From DATLGB01 sp038232275 (GTDB lineage: Bacteria; Actinomycetota; Thermoleophilia; Solirubrobacterales; Solirubrobacteraceae), in NCBI GenBank assembly GCA_038232275.1, contig JBBSIC010000020.1, positions 1 through 50,962 on the forward strand: DNA of 50,962 bases, read 5' to 3'. Below, one piece after another: positions 1-7,650 of this stretch. Under the pieces are notes generated by a model that was not told the DNA's origin, did no database searches, and saw only the letters and a program-made list of their open reading frames with translations. How positions within the stretch are numbered: the stretch's first letter is position 1; every line of letters starts with the position of its first letter. Position numbers and translations under genes: made by a program.

Positions 1-138
1 CATGATCACCCGCCGCGCCTTCGGCTTCCACACCCCAGGCGCCCTGATCGCGCTCGCGATGCTCAGCCTCGGCGGCCTCTGCCCACCGCTCCCACGGTGA
101 ATCTCTCAACTCACACGACCCACGAAAACGTCAGGAGA
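1..138 (+). mobile_element. 3' end of an ISL3-like insertion sequence (transposase C-terminus)
   Basis: The frame at 2-100 encodes 32 residues ending FGFHTPGALIALAMLSLGG then LCPPLPR and a TGA. This matches what I recall of the C-terminal end of actinobacterial ISL3-family transposases. About 35 bases after the stop comes a stretch resembling an ISL3 terminal repeat, ending near AACGTCAGGAGA, after which helicase sequence begins abruptly. The rest of the element lies left of the window. Family assignment is from the tail motif only; the exact end of the element is approximate. Confidence 0.65.
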
Positions 139-1890
139 CTCGTCAAGACGCCGGTGCTCGTCGGGCGCAAGGACGACCGCTCCGACGCGGCGACCAAGCT
201 GCTCGATGGGGTGAGACTGCTCGACGCGAAGCGCGAGACGATCGAGCGGTACTGCAAAGAGACGGGTACGAAGCCGATCAACCCGGTCATGCTCGTCATC
301 GCCCCCTCGATCAACGAGGCCGAGGAGGTTGCGGAGCTACTGCGTAGCCCCTCGTTCGCCGGCGGGCGCTACGCCGAGCATGTTCTCGTCGTGCATTCGA
401 AGAAACCTGATGAGGATTTGGCCAAGCTGCAGAGCGTCGAAGACGACGACAGCCCGGTGCGAATCATCGTGTCCGTCGGGATGCTGAAGGAGGGCTGGGA
501 TGTCAAGAACGTCTATGTCATCGCCTCGCTGCGTTCCTCGGTGTCGGAGATCCTCACCGAGCAGACGCTGGGGCGCGGCCTGCGGCTGCCGTTCGGCGGT
601 TACACCGACTGGGAGCTGCTCGACACCCTCGAGGTGCTTGCGCACGAGCGCTACGAGGACCTGCTCAAGAAAGCCAAAGTCATCAACCAGGCGTTTATCG
701 ATCACCGCACCCGGGCGGTCATGCGCCGCAACGCTCAAGGCGAGCAGGTGGCGGTCATCGAGAGCCAGCCGGTCGCCGTCGAGGTCATCCCCGACAACCC
801 CGACGATCCCGGTAGCGGTCTGGCCAGCCTGGGTACCACCGGCGGCGGCAGCCCGGTCATCGGCGCCGTCGAGGATCGCCAACAGGAGGCCGAGGCCCAG
901 GCCCAGGTGGTCGAGCTGACGCCGCGCGCCGACGCCCCGCAGCTCGTCATTCCCGAGCTACGCATGAGCGTGGTCGAGAGCCACTTCTCGCTGGCTGACA
1001 TCACCGAGACGACCGAATTCCGCCGGCTCGGCGAGCGGCTGGCGCGCGACCCGATTGGTGAACTTCGGCGCATCCGACTCAGTGCTCATGTGATCGAGAC
1101 GCTCGACGGGCTGCGCCACACAGAGCTGGCACCGAGCCGCACAATCGACCGCCTCGAATCGCCGGCCTCGCTGATTCCTCTCGAGGACGCGATCAAGCGC
1201 GTCACCGATCAGGTGCTCGCCTCGTCGGTGGTGCCGGCGCGGAAGGGGCAGCGCGCGCAATTCGGGCGACTGCTCGAAGCGTTCATCGGCGGGCTCGGCG
1301 ATCATGCCGAGCTGATCCTTTCTGGCTACGGCGACCGCGCCGCCGCCGGCCTGATTGGCCTGATCGGTAGCGAGCAGCGCCGTTTCGCGACCAAGCCGCG
1401 CTATGACGAGGTGCTCGCGCTGCGCGAGTTCAGCCCGCTGCGCCACGGGCGCCCGGTCACGAGCACCGACCGCTTCGGTACGTTCAAGCGAGGCGTCGGC
1501 TACCTCGGTTGGCAGCGCTCGCTCTTTGAGCAGGTCTGGTTTGACTCAGGCACCGAGCGCGATATGGCCAACCTCGTCGATGACACCGCGGGGATCGACG
1601 TCTGGGCGCGGCTGCACATCAACGATCTGCCTATCCGATGGGACGGGGGCAACTACAACCCTGACTTCCTCGTTGTCACAGGGGACGACCGCTTCGTCAT
1701 TGAAACCAAGGCAGACCGAGACCTGGAGACCGAAAGCGTCCGCGGCAAACGCGACGCCGCACGACGCTGGGCAAACCACGTCACAGCCGACCCACAGACG
1801 AGCGAACGATGGCACTACCTGCTGATCGGCGAGACCGATCTGCGCCAGGCCAAGGACGACTGGCAGGCGCTGGTAGGGGCGGTGGCCTGA
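97..1890 (+). pseudogene. N-terminally truncated type III restriction (Res)-like helicase/nuclease
   Basis: This is the C-terminal half of a superfamily 2 helicase of the type III restriction Res kind. Visible are motif V (VGMLKEGWDV, about residue 125), motif VI (EQTLGRGLRLP, about 155) and, near residues 520-540, NPDFLVV followed by VIETKAD, a PD-(D/E)XK nuclease signature. The N-terminal ATPase half (Walker A, DEAD/DECH box) is missing because an insertion sequence ends about 40 bases inside the frame. The only in-frame start is a GTG inside that insertion sequence. The intact enzyme would translocate on DNA and cut it; this remnant should not. No methyltransferase (Mod) partner is visible. 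Frame is otherwise open for 597 codons, so the break is recent. Confidence 0.8.
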
Positions 1891-1954
1891 ATCACAGCGA
1901 TCGAGCAATCGTCGCTCGGATTCGCCATGAGCGCAGCAGGCGCTGTACCCCGAA

Positions 1955-2088
1955 CCGTACCCCGAAACCGCCGATTTCGGGGTATCTGAGCGCAACTGAG
2001 CGACCCGGAAAGCACGCTGTAGAGCCAAACGGTACCCCCGAGCATCGACTGCAAAGCCGTGTACACCGGTTCGACTCCGGTCCGCGCC
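1955..2088 (+). repeat. tRNA-Cys-derived attachment site, copy A
   Basis: Bases 2046-2088 are the 3' part of a tRNA-Cys gene: anticodon loop with GCA, T-arm ACCGGTTCGACTCCGGT and acceptor strand CCGCGCC. There is no 5' half, so this is not a functional tRNA. The preceding ~90 bases begin with CCGTACCCCGAAAC and contain a GAGCGCAACTGAGCG-type stretch, and are related to the sequence before the copies at 4078-4211 and 7449-7571. Copy A has the same overall length as copy B (134 bp). Inference: att site left by an integrase that targets tRNA-Cys. Confidence 0.8.
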
Positions 2089-2583
2089 TCTGAGAAAGCC
2101 CTGCAAAACGAGCAGTTCAGGGCAGTCGTTGGCTCACGGTATCTCAGGCCTGTATCCCAAGAGGCAATAACCCGGTCTTCAGCAGATTAGGTATCTCGGC
2201 CAACACTCGCACCCACAGTGATGCGGCGTCGGAAGCCGCGTACCGCCACCGGAACGCGCAGGACGACGGTCGGCCACACGCGAATGCCGGATGGGCGGGT
2301 GCTCGACGGCGCCCTTGCCGTCCGAGCAGGACACCTTGAGCCGGCGGCCGTGGCGGTGCACGGTGGCTCGCGGGGCGCGGCAATCACGCCGGGGGCGGGC
2401 TGACACGCGCCCCGACGGTGCCCTTGGCGACCGCGCCGGGGAGCGACGCGGCCAGGACCAGCCGGCCTGCACGCACGGCCTCGTCGACGCTATGTGGTCA
2501 GTCAGCGTTCGGCTCCGACGTCGCGGTGCGCCAGGAGGCCGGTCCTTCGTCGTGCGTTCATACTGTGTGTGTCGGAAGCAGCG
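2089..2583. other. Gene-free stretch after attachment site A
   Basis: No frame here looks like a protein on either strand. Several short open frames exist but are low-complexity, Arg/Ala/Pro-rich GC-driven frames. The left end directly follows the tRNA-Cys fragment. I see no repeat, RNA gene or clear promoter, and no recognisable remnant. Confidence 0.5.
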
Positions 2584-3414
2584 ATGACGGCGCGCGAGAA
2601 CATCGAGTTGGTGACGTTCGGCTGGGTCGACGCCGTACGCCGTAGCGCCCCTGAGCGGATCGCACCCCAGCTCGCACCAGACATCGTCTGGCAAGGGTTG
2701 CTTCCCGATCTCTCCTGCGGAAACCGCGACGAGGTGCTCGCGAACCTCCGCGATGGCCCCGGTCTCCTCCCCCACGTCCGCGGCTTCGAGGTCGCCTCCC
2801 TCGATGAGGAACACGTGCTGCTCGCGATCCGTCTAGTCGACGTCCCTGACCTGTTCGGTGTCGCCATACCGGACGGCGAGCTGTGCCAAGTCTTCACGAT
2901 CCACGATGGCGTCGTCCGCCGGATCGACGAGTTCCCAGTCCGAGACGCGGCCTTGGCGGCCGTTCGCCACAATACGCTCCCCCCGCCCGCCGACCCAGAC
3001 CGGCCCCGCGCACTCGTCACGCAGGTGATTCCGATCCTCAACGTGACCGACATCGGCGCGAGCGTTGCCTGGTTCGAGACGCTCGGCTGGACCGCGGGCT
3101 TCCAGTGGGTGCCCGACGACAGCGACGGTGACCCCGTGTTCGGCGGCGTCACCGCCGGCGGGCACGAGGTGTACCTGTGCCGCGACGATCAGGGCGAGCG
3201 CGGCGCCTGGATCTCGGTGTTCGTAGACGACGTACGGGAGGTGCACGACCGGTGCGTCGCCGCCGACCTCGACATCATCCATCCGCTCACCGACGAGCCG
3301 TGGGGCATCCGCGAGTTCCGCGTTCGCCACCCCGACGGCCACGTGCTGCGCATCGGCCAGTTCGCGGACGACCGGCGAGATCCGGTCACCCCGAGTCCCG
3401 CGGACCAGCACTGA
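2584..3414 (+). CDS. SnoaL-like/VOC (glyoxalase-bleomycin resistance fold) two-domain protein
   Basis: 276 residues. The N-terminal ~130 residues resemble a SnoaL/NTF2-like domain (TARENIELVTFGWVDAVRR, with a later FTIHDGVVRRIDEF strand pair). The C-terminal part, from about residue 140, is a vicinal-oxygen-chelate domain: VIPILNVTDIGASVAWFETL at its start and GIREFRVRHPDGHVLRIGQ at its end, the latter typical of bleomycin-resistance/glyoxalase proteins. The substrate cannot be told. The ATG at 2584 was chosen because the upstream extension is low-complexity. It lies between tRNA-Cys att copies A and B, 15 bp before a VapBC pair, so it is accessory cargo. The fusion of the two folds is unusual but I cannot say it is unique. 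Confidence 0.8.
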   Translation: MTARENIELVTFGWVDAVRRSAPERIAPQLAPDIVWQGLLPDLSCGNRDEVLANLRDGPGLLPHVRGFEVASLDEEHVLLAIRLVDVPDLFGVAIPDGELCQVFTIHDGVVRRIDEFPVRDAALAAVRHNTLPPPADPDRPRALVTQVIPILNVTDIGASVAWFETLGWTAGFQWVPDDSDGDPVFGGVTAGGHEVYLCRDDQGERGAWISVFVDDVREVHDRCVAADLDIIHPLTDEPWGIREFRVRHPDGHVLRIGQFADDRRDPVTPSPADQH

Positions 3415-3429
3415 TAGCATTCTGCAAGC

Positions 3430-3660
3430 ATGGCGAACGTCCTGATCCGAGATCTTCCAGACGAGGTTCACACCGCACTGCAACGTCAGGCGCGGCAGAG
3501 CGGCCGATCGCTGCAGCAGTACCTCGCCGCCGAACTGCGGCGCCTGGCTGAGCGACCGTCGATCAACGACCTGTTCGATCGGATCGAGCGCCATGAGGGC
3601 GGCCAGGTCGGCCTCGGCCGAGCCGTCGAAGACCTCGTGGACGAGCGCTCCCGCACTTGA
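3430..3660 (+). CDS. FitA/VapB-type ribbon-helix-helix antitoxin
   Basis: 76 residues. The N-terminus MANVLIRDLPDEVHTALQRQ with the following GRSLQQYLAAEL is the FitA-like Arc/MetJ (ribbon-helix-helix) DNA-binding pattern. The C-terminal ~35 residues are the likely toxin-binding tail. The stop codon overlaps the TTG start of the PIN toxin by four bases (TTGA), the usual antitoxin-first operon. Such proteins bind their own promoter and neutralise VapC by occupying its active site; autoregulation is inferred from family knowledge. Confidence 0.85.
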   Translation: MANVLIRDLPDEVHTALQRQARQSGRSLQQYLAAELRRLAERPSINDLFDRIERHEGGQVGLGRAVEDLVDERSRT

Positions 3661-4049
3661 TCGTTATCGACGCCTCCATCCTGGCCAATGTCCTCGGCGA
3701 CGATGGGCAGGACGGACGCCGAGCGAGGCAAGAGTTGCGCGACGCTGAGATGGCGGCACCAGATCTGGTCGACGTCGAGACCGTCGCCGTCTTGCGCAAG
3801 CGGTGGCTCGCGGGCACGCTTTCCGATCAGCGCTTCGCCACCGCCATAGAGGATCTCGAGCAACTGACTCTGGAGCGCGTGCCGACGCTGCGGCTGATGC
3901 ATCGCGCCTACGAACTCCGCGCCAACGTCACCGCCTACGACGCCAGCTACGTCGCGCTCGCCGAACTCCTCGATTGTGACCTACTGACTGCGGATCGCCG
4001 GCTCGTCAACGCCTCCGGACCACGATGCACCATCCGGCTCCTGCAGTGA
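3657..4049 (+). CDS. VapC-type PIN-domain ribonuclease toxin
   Basis: 130 residues, normal for VapC. PIN-domain acidic residues are in place: D5 in VIDASI, E41 in VETVAVLR, D95 in TAYDASYVALAE and D113 in LLTADRRL. The protein should cut RNA with Mg2+ when freed from its antitoxin. The start is a TTG inside the antitoxin stop (TTGA), implying translational coupling. The pair sits directly before att copy B, where a toxin-antitoxin system would stabilise the integrated module. It appears intact. Confidence 0.88.
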   Translation: MIVIDASILANVLGDDGQDGRRARQELRDAEMAAPDLVDVETVAVLRKRWLAGTLSDQRFATAIEDLEQLTLERVPTLRLMHRAYELRANVTAYDASYVALAELLDCDLLTADRRLVNASGPRCTIRLLQ

Positions 4050-4077
4050 CGCTGCCTCCGCCTGCGCGAATCCCGAC

Positions 4078-4211
4078 CCGTATCCCGAAACGTCGAATTC
4101 AGAGCGAACTGAGCGCACCCGAGCGACACGAGAAACACGGCGCAGAGCCAAGCGACACTGAATCCCAGCGACCGCAAAGGCGTCTACACCGGTTCGACTC
4201 CGGTCCGCGCC
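4078..4211 (+). repeat. tRNA-Cys-derived attachment site, copy B
   Basis: Bases 4169-4211 repeat the tRNA-Cys 3' part with a few changes (GACCGCAAAGGCG in the anticodon region, then the same CACCGGTTCGACTCCGGT and CCGCGCC). The ~90 bases before it begin CCGTATCCCGAAAC and contain GAGCGAACTGAGCGCA, matching copies A and C. It begins 28 bases after the VapC stop and closes the module that starts after copy A. Confidence 0.8.
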
Positions 4212-4318
4212 TTCGCTGTAGTTCGGGCCGTAGCGTCAGGCCGGCGCGGCGCCGAGCCGGGTCTGCTGGAGGTGAACGCGCTCATGGACGGACACCACCA
4301 GCAACGACTCGTCGCCGG

Positions 4319-4651
4319 TTAGGCCTCGGGGGCGGCCAGGTCGAGCCCGGCGGCAACCCAGCCCTCGATGCCGTCACGGTAGACCCGCACGTCTGAGTAG
4401 CCCAGGACCGACAGCCGCTCGGCCAGGGCCAGGCCGCGGTCGGCATTGGCGGTCGGTGGAGTAGGTGACGACGGGCGCGTCGCGATCCGGTAGCACGGCG
4501 GCGACCCGATCGTCGGCGTCCTCGGCCGTCAGATTGAGCGCGGTGGGCAGGTGGCGCTGGCGGTACGGCGCAGCGGGCAGCGCGTCGACGACGGTCACCG
4601 TGCCGTCCGCCATGGCGGCGGCGAGGTCCTCGCGTGATCTCGGTGACGGGC
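4319..4651 (-). pseudogene. Rhodanese-like domain protein, frameshifted
   Basis: Read in pieces, this is a ~110-residue single rhodanese domain. It starts MPVTEITREDLAAAMADG, continues VTVVDALPAAPYRQRHLPTA and VVTYSTD, and ends DVRVYRDGIEGWVAAGLDL. At least two frame changes (near 4610-4630 and 4450) separate the parts. At the place where rhodaneses carry the persulfide cysteine (VVTYC) the sequence reads VVTYS, so the enzyme may have been inactive anyway. It lies 27 bp downstream of marR on the same strand and may have been co-transcribed with it. Sequencing error cannot be excluded for one of the indels. Confidence 0.65.
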
Positions 4652-4678
4652 ATCGCTGGTCCTCCTGGGGTCATGGTG

Positions 4679-5161
4679 TCAGGCGGGCGCGGCGGCCGCC
4701 TCGGCGGAGACGCCGGCCAACAGCTTGTCGAGCAGCTCCGCGAGCCGCAAGACTTCGTCGTCGCTCAGCCGGGTCCGCAGACGGGCGTCGTGCTCGACGG
4801 CGACGCCGCGTAGTCGGTCGAATAGCGCGTCGCCCTCGTCGGTGAGGGCAACCCGCTGCACGCGGCGGTTGGAGTCCTCGCGCCAGCGCCGGATCAGACC
4901 CTGGCGCTCCATGGCGTTGAGGTGATGGGTAAGGGTGCCGCTGGTGATGCCGATGGCCTCGGCCATCGCGCTCTGGGTCCCCCACTGCTGCGTGCGGATG
5001 AGCAGCAGCACCTGCCACGCGGGCCTCGAGCCGCCTGCGGCCTCCATCGCCCGGTCGAAGGCCTGCGACACAACCCGCGCGGTGCGGGTCAGCCGAAGGC
5101 CGATGGGCGGAGTCAGCTCGGGTCGCGACACGACCGCAAGACTATCAGGTTCGCTTGACAT
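4679..5161 (-). CDS. MarR-family transcriptional regulator
   Basis: 160 residues with a winged helix-turn-helix: WQVLLLIRTQQWGTQSAMAE, then GITSGTLTHHLNAMERQGLI as recognition helix, and RRVQRVALTDEGDALFDRL as wing and helix 5. MarR dimers repress by binding palindromes and release on small-molecule binding. The ATG at 5161 lies inside a perfect ATCAAA-TCG-TTTGAT palindrome. It is divergent from an MFS efflux gene starting at 5212, the classical arrangement for a regulator of its neighbour pump. That pump is truncated here, so the regulator may now control only itself and the rhodanese remnant. Confidence 0.88.
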   Translation of the reverse strand: MSSEPDSLAVVSRPELTPPIGLRLTRTARVVSQAFDRAMEAAGGSRPAWQVLLLIRTQQWGTQSAMAEAIGITSGTLTHHLNAMERQGLIRRWREDSNRRVQRVALTDEGDALFDRLRGVAVEHDARLRTRLSDDEVLRLAELLDKLLAGVSAEAAAAPA

Positions 5162-5180
5162 CAAATCGTTTGATATAAAG
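5155..5180 (+). promoter_or_regulatory. Probable MarR operator with promoter-like hexamers
   Basis: 5160-5174 is a perfect palindrome, ATCAAA-TCG-TTTGAT, between the divergent marR and MFS genes. TTGACA (5155-5160) abuts it and TATAAA (5174-5179) overlaps its right end, resembling a rightward -35/-10 pair. Their 13-base spacing is too short for a good sigma-70 promoter, so the true hexamers may differ. A MarR dimer here would block both genes. Confidence 0.65.
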
Positions 5181-5211
5181 GGTTCCTGCGACAATCGAGC
5201 GGAACCCCTGC

Positions 5212-5660
5212 ATGAACCCAACCGAATCCCGCGCTGTCCCCTTCGCCGCCATTGTGCTGGCGATGCTGCCAGCGGTGCTCGACCAGACCATCCTCGCCAC
5301 GGCGTTGCCCACGATCGCCGGTGACCTGGGCGAGGTCTCCGACGTCTCTTGGGTGGTGACCGCCTACGTCGTTGCCGCCGCTGCGACGACCTCGCTGTGG
5401 GGCAAGCTCGGCGACCGGTACGGCCGCAGGCGCCTGCTGGAGCTGGCGCTGGGCCTCTTTCTCGCCGCGTCGGCGGCGTGCGGGCTGGCGCAGGACATCA
5501 CCGGGCTGATCCTCGCCCGCGCTGTCCAGGGCGTGGCCGCCGGCGGCCTGATGTCGCTGGCCATGGCCGCCGTCGGGGACCTCGTCCCGCCGCGTGAGCG
5601 CGGCCGCTATCAGGGCTACGTCGCCGCAGCGTTCGCCGTGGCGACCGGGATTGGGAGCAC
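5212..5660 (+). pseudogene. Truncated EmrB/QacA-type MFS drug exporter
   Basis: The first ~148 residues match a DHA2 (14-TMS) multidrug:H+ antiporter: MLPAVLDQTILATALPTIAG in helix 1, SWVVTAYVVAAA in helix 2, GKLGDRYGRRRLLE in the loop 2-3 signature, and LARAVQGVAAGGLMSL before helix 5. After AVATGIG (about 5655) the frame runs into unrelated sequence derived from a VOC gene. About two thirds of the exporter is lost, so it cannot function. The junction looks like a deletion/recombination rather than a frameshift. Confidence 0.8.
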
Positions 5661-5968
5661 GCGGGCAGCCACCGTTCACGTTCGTCGACGGTGTGGCGGA
5701 GGCGATTGCCGCCTGCTTACGCGCGCAGTTGCGGGTCAGCGACAGCCTGATCACCGTGGGCCTGCCCTCGGTGCACGGGAACAGTCCGAAAGATGGCGTC
5801 TCGACACGTCTACGTCGACGACGTGGACGCCCACCTCGAGCAGGCACGGGCTGCAGGGGCGACCCTCATCACCGAGCCGCTAACTCACGAGGACGACCGG
5901 CGCTACCAGACAGCTGATCCGACGGGCATCAGTGGTGCTTCGCCCAGCACACCGGAGGTGGTGTCTGA
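5661..5968 (+). pseudogene. Degenerate VOC/glyoxalase-like fragment
   Basis: Pieces of a VOC-fold protein appear in different frames: SDSLITVGLPSVHGNSPKDG, then HVYVDDVDAHLEQARAAGAT and LITEPLTHEDDRRYQTADP, then GHQWCFAQHTGGGV before a TGA at 5966-5968. The order and spacing match the C-terminal half of a glyoxalase/bleomycin-resistance protein. At least two single-base losses are needed to join them. The N-terminal half is absent; the fragment is fused to the truncated MFS gene. Confidence 0.6.
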
Positions 5969-6124
5969 AACGACAAGCTTGGGTCCGAAGACTTCGGTTT
6001 CGGCCTTAAACTCGTCAGCCGGTCGGCGATGGGTGATCGTTGCTGGAGTGCTTCTCGTACTGAGAGTTCGCGTTGAATCCCGCCGCGAGGTGCGGCGTCC
6101 GGCTATCCGTCGGATGCGCACGCG

Positions 6125-7336
6125 ATGCTGCCGGAGATGGACAGGCAGTTCGGATGGCTCTGGGGGGCGTTCGCCGTCAGCACCGCGGGGACGTGGCTGG
6201 CATTCGACGCGTTCCCGCTGATCGCGATTCTCGTGCTGCACGCCGGGCCGGCACAAGTGTCGGTGCTCGCCGCCGCCGGCCTCGCGGTGGCGGCGCTGGC
6301 GGCGATCCCGCTTGGTCCGTGGGTCGAGCGGCGCCGCAAGCGGGCGGTGATGATCGGCATGGACGGGCTGCGCTGCACGGCTCTGCTCTCGGTGCCGCTC
6401 GCGTACGCGCTCGGGGGCCTGACGTTCGCGCAGCTGCTGGTCGTCGCGGTGGTGGTGGGCGCGGCCGACATCGCGTTCAGGGCCGCCAGCGGTGCGTGCG
6501 TGAAGGCGATCGTCCCACGCGAGCAACTGCTCGTCGCTACCGGGCGCCTGGAGGCGACGCAGTGGACGGCGACCGCAATCGGCCCGCCGTTGGGCGGCGC
6601 GGCGATCGGCTTGCTCGGTCCGGTCACGACGGTGATCGCCAACGCGGTGAGCTTCCTGCTCTCGGCGCTCGGGATCCGGGCGATGGGCGGCGGGGAGGCC
6701 GCACTGCCGCGCACGTCAGATCGTCACGACGTCCGCGCCGGCTGGCACTTCATCCTGGGCAGCGACGCATTGCGGCCGCTGTTCTTCAACACCATGCTGG
6801 TCAACGCGCTGATCCTCGCCACCGCGCCGCTCATGGCGGTCCTCATGCTCGGGCGGCTGGGCTTCCATCCGTGGCAGTACGGGCTCGCGTTCGGCGCGCC
6901 GTGCGTGGGCGGCATCCTCGGCGCGCGGCTTTCGCGCGGGGCGGTGGCGCGCTTCGGCCGCGACCGCGTCCTGCGCGGCGCGGGGACGCTGCGCGCGTGC
7001 TGGTCAATCGGCCTCGCCTTCGTGTTCGCTGGGATGGGCGGGCTGGCCCTGATAATGGTCGTCCAGCTCGGCCTGGTGACGAGCGTGGGCGTCTTCAATC
7101 TGGTGTTCGCTGCCTACCGGCTCGAGCAGACCCCCGACGACCGCGTCGCGCGGACGCTGGCGGCCTGGTCGGTGTCCAGCAACGCGACGGTCGCCACGCT
7201 GACAGCGGCGTGGGGCGTCCTCGCCGCGGCGGCCGGTCCGCGCGCCGCGGTAGCCGCCGCCGGGATACTCCTCCTCGCGACGCCGCTGCTGCTGGTGCGG
7301 TGGCGCCCGACCCGGGTGCTCAGCCCGGCCGCGTAA
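6125..7336 (+). CDS. MFS transporter (12-TMS, MFS_3/enterobactin-exporter-like)
   Basis: 403 residues with about 12 hydrophobic segments and the loop 2-3 pattern GPWVERRRKRAVMIGMD. It also has GRLEATQWTATAIGPPLGG, the 'motif C-like' region seen in MFS_3 efflux proteins related to EntS and macrolide exporters. It should export a small molecule, perhaps a drug, using the proton gradient; the substrate is unknown. The ATG at 6125 or the one at 6137 could be the start. It is the last gene before att copy C and looks intact, unlike the MFS gene upstream. Confidence 0.85.
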   Translation: MLPEMDRQFGWLWGAFAVSTAGTWLAFDAFPLIAILVLHAGPAQVSVLAAAGLAVAALAAIPLGPWVERRRKRAVMIGMDGLRCTALLSVPLAYALGGLTFAQLLVVAVVVGAADIAFRAASGACVKAIVPREQLLVATGRLEATQWTATAIGPPLGGAAIGLLGPVTTVIANAVSFLLSALGIRAMGGGEAALPRTSDRHDVRAGWHFILGSDALRPLFFNTMLVNALILATAPLMAVLMLGRLGFHPWQYGLAFGAPCVGGILGARLSRGAVARFGRDRVLRGAGTLRACWSIGLAFVFAGMGGLALIMVVQLGLVTSVGVFNLVFAAYRLEQTPDDRVARTLAAWSVSSNATVATLTAAWGVLAAAAGPRAAVAAAGILLLATPLLLVRWRPTRVLSPAA

Positions 7337-7448
7337 CGGCGCTGCGAAGCGCCGGGCGCTCGTGGAAGCAGTGGACGCTTGCGTCGTCGCGCGCCGCCAG
7401 GTCGGGATAAGCACGTGGTGACCGACGCGGTGATGCCGTATCCCCGGC

Positions 7449-7571
7449 CCGTATCCCGAAACCTCGAAGTCGGAGCGAACTGGGCGCAATGAGCAACGCA
7501 AAAAGGGAGTAGAAGCATCAGATCCCAGCGACTGCAAAGCCGTATACACCGGTTCGACTCCGGTCCGCGCC
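7449..7571 (+). repeat. tRNA-Cys-derived attachment site, copy C (right end of island)
   Basis: Bases 7529-7571 carry the tRNA-Cys 3' part (GACTGCAAAGCCG, CACCGGTTCGACTCCGGT, CCGCGCC). The preceding sequence starts CCGTATCCCGAAACC and has GAGCGAACTGGGCGCA. This copy is 11 bases shorter than A and B. It is the last copy in the window, followed within 80 bp by a gene of different character, so it is the likely right boundary of the tRNA-Cys island. Confidence 0.78.
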
Positions 7572-7650
7572 CTTGGCTCGTGACGCGACCACGACGGACG
7601 GCCGGGCGGCTCGGTCGCCGCCCGGCACCCGCTCGCTCAGACGCGACCCG

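Noticed and set aside
2046..7571. Three tRNA-Cys genes
   Set aside because: Only the anticodon loop to acceptor 3' part is present; no 5' half pairs with the CCGCGCC acceptor strand in any copy.
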